Below are positions 40,464 to 40,702 of a stretch of DNA of 40,702 bases, piece after piece. The stretch is from CAYRFF01 sp964436125 (lineage in GTDB: Bacteria > Bacteroidota > Bacteroidia > Chitinophagales > Saprospiraceae). Numbering within the stretch: the stretch's first letter is position 1; the number at the start of each line of letters is the position of its first letter. The position numbers were made by a program, and so were the translations under genes. The notes below the pieces were generated by a model that made no database searches, was not told where the DNA came from, and was given only the letters and a program-made list of their open reading frames with translations. The DNA lies in the NCBI GenBank assembly GCA_964436125.1, contig CAYTBT010000027.1:1-40702 (forward strand), given 5' to 3'.

Positions 40464-40664
40464 ACATAACGGTCTGCGGCTTTGCGTCAGGAGGGGCTTT
40501 CGAAGCCGGAACTTTCATTAAACCCCGAACCTAAGCAAAAACCGCTTGGGTTTTTGCTAATTTAATTCTTTTCTGCAAAAAACAAGCGGTTTTTTGCGAC
40601 AATCGAAGCCGAAAACCTCGATTTTACCATTTTACCCCCTCTTGCGCAAAACCGTTTGTTGGAC
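40464..40664 (+). other. Second attC-like site, long form, inverted to the first
   Basis: On the plus strand it starts with the same ACATAAC (40464-40470) and ends with the same GTTGGAC (40658-40664) as the site at 37478-37536 reads on the minus strand. Inside are GGTCTGCGGCTTTGCG and a complementary CGCAAAACCGTTT, plus the 126-bp repeat. The inward ends extend the match: GTTATGTCCARTATNG at 37530-37545 and its inverted copy at 40455-40470. Confidence 0.4.
40473..40598 (+). repeat. 126-bp dispersed repeat, right copy
   Basis: Same start and end as the left copy (37171-37296) and the same orientation. The two are direct repeats around the protease/outer-membrane protein segment. The rest of the window end (40599-40702) has no gene. 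Confidence 0.8.
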
Positions 40665-40702
40665 TAAACCTACGGTAGCTTTTTAATAAATATTGCCTAC
40701 AT

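Noticed and set aside
37478..40664. Complete integron
   Set aside because: No integrase gene and no second cassette in the same orientation were seen, so only attC-like sites are claimed.

Overview
The window looks like a chromosomal segment of a Bacteroidota bacterium, probably a Saprospira-, Cytophaga- or Sphingobacteria-like lineage, taken from a draft or metagenome assembly. The evidence is type IX secretion C-terminal sorting domains, an UpxY-type antiterminator, MBOAT and GbsR genes typical of the phylum, promoters of the TTTG/TAnnTTTG kind, few Shine-Dalgarno sites and A+T-rich spacers full of small dispersed repeats. One run of 100 N (12108-12207) marks a scaffold join.

Region 1 (1-16381, all minus strand) reads as one exopolysaccharide locus dedicated to a sulfated polymer. 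From its 5' end it holds a winged-helix regulator, UpxY-type antiterminator, UDP-glucose dehydrogenase, a large SLBB outer-membrane export protein, a Wzz-like co-polymerase, a DUF2061 protein, CysC, GalE, CysD, CysN and a sulfotransferase cut by the window edge. CysD/CysN make APS, CysC makes PAPS, and the sulfotransferase can use it. No PAPS reductase is seen, so the sulfate appears meant for sulfation. The sulfation half is interrupted by non-operonic genes sitting between matched repeats: a HEPN/nucleotidyltransferase toxin-antitoxin pair, two four-helix-bundle genes plus a remnant of a third, and a GxxExxY nuclease-like gene.

Region 2 (16765-25995) is housekeeping and accessory: a site-2 protease with CBS domains, an OmpH/Skp chaperone, a MerTP fusion with a GDCCVxC-like metal protein, an OmdA-domain protein, a large secreted fibronectin-type protein, a PaaI-like thioesterase, an isopenicillin-N-synthase-like oxygenase, TatA, and an exported alpha/beta hydrolase that starts inside tatA.

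Region 3 (25996-34839) carries strong regulatory structures. trpB has a ribosome-mediated attenuator: a 19-residue leader peptide with tandem Trp codons, a terminator and a mutually exclusive antiterminator. A GbsR/MarR regulator is flanked by two TTTCAA-N6-TTGAAA palindromes, one inside the divergent gbsR/DCC promoter region and one before a two-gene membrane operon with a wax-synthase-like MBOAT. crcB has a fluoride riboswitch, and a 185-bp near-perfect palindromic element lies just downstream of it. Remnants of decayed genes occur at 26237-26300 and 30420-30640.

Region 4 (34840-40702) has an ankyrin protein, a DUF2975/XRE pair, and a two-gene segment (predicted outer-membrane protein plus a frameshifted secreted trypsin-like protease). 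That segment is bounded by inverted attC-like sites and flanked by two direct copies of a 126-bp repeat. No tRNA, rRNA, CRISPR array or intact transposase gene was recognised.
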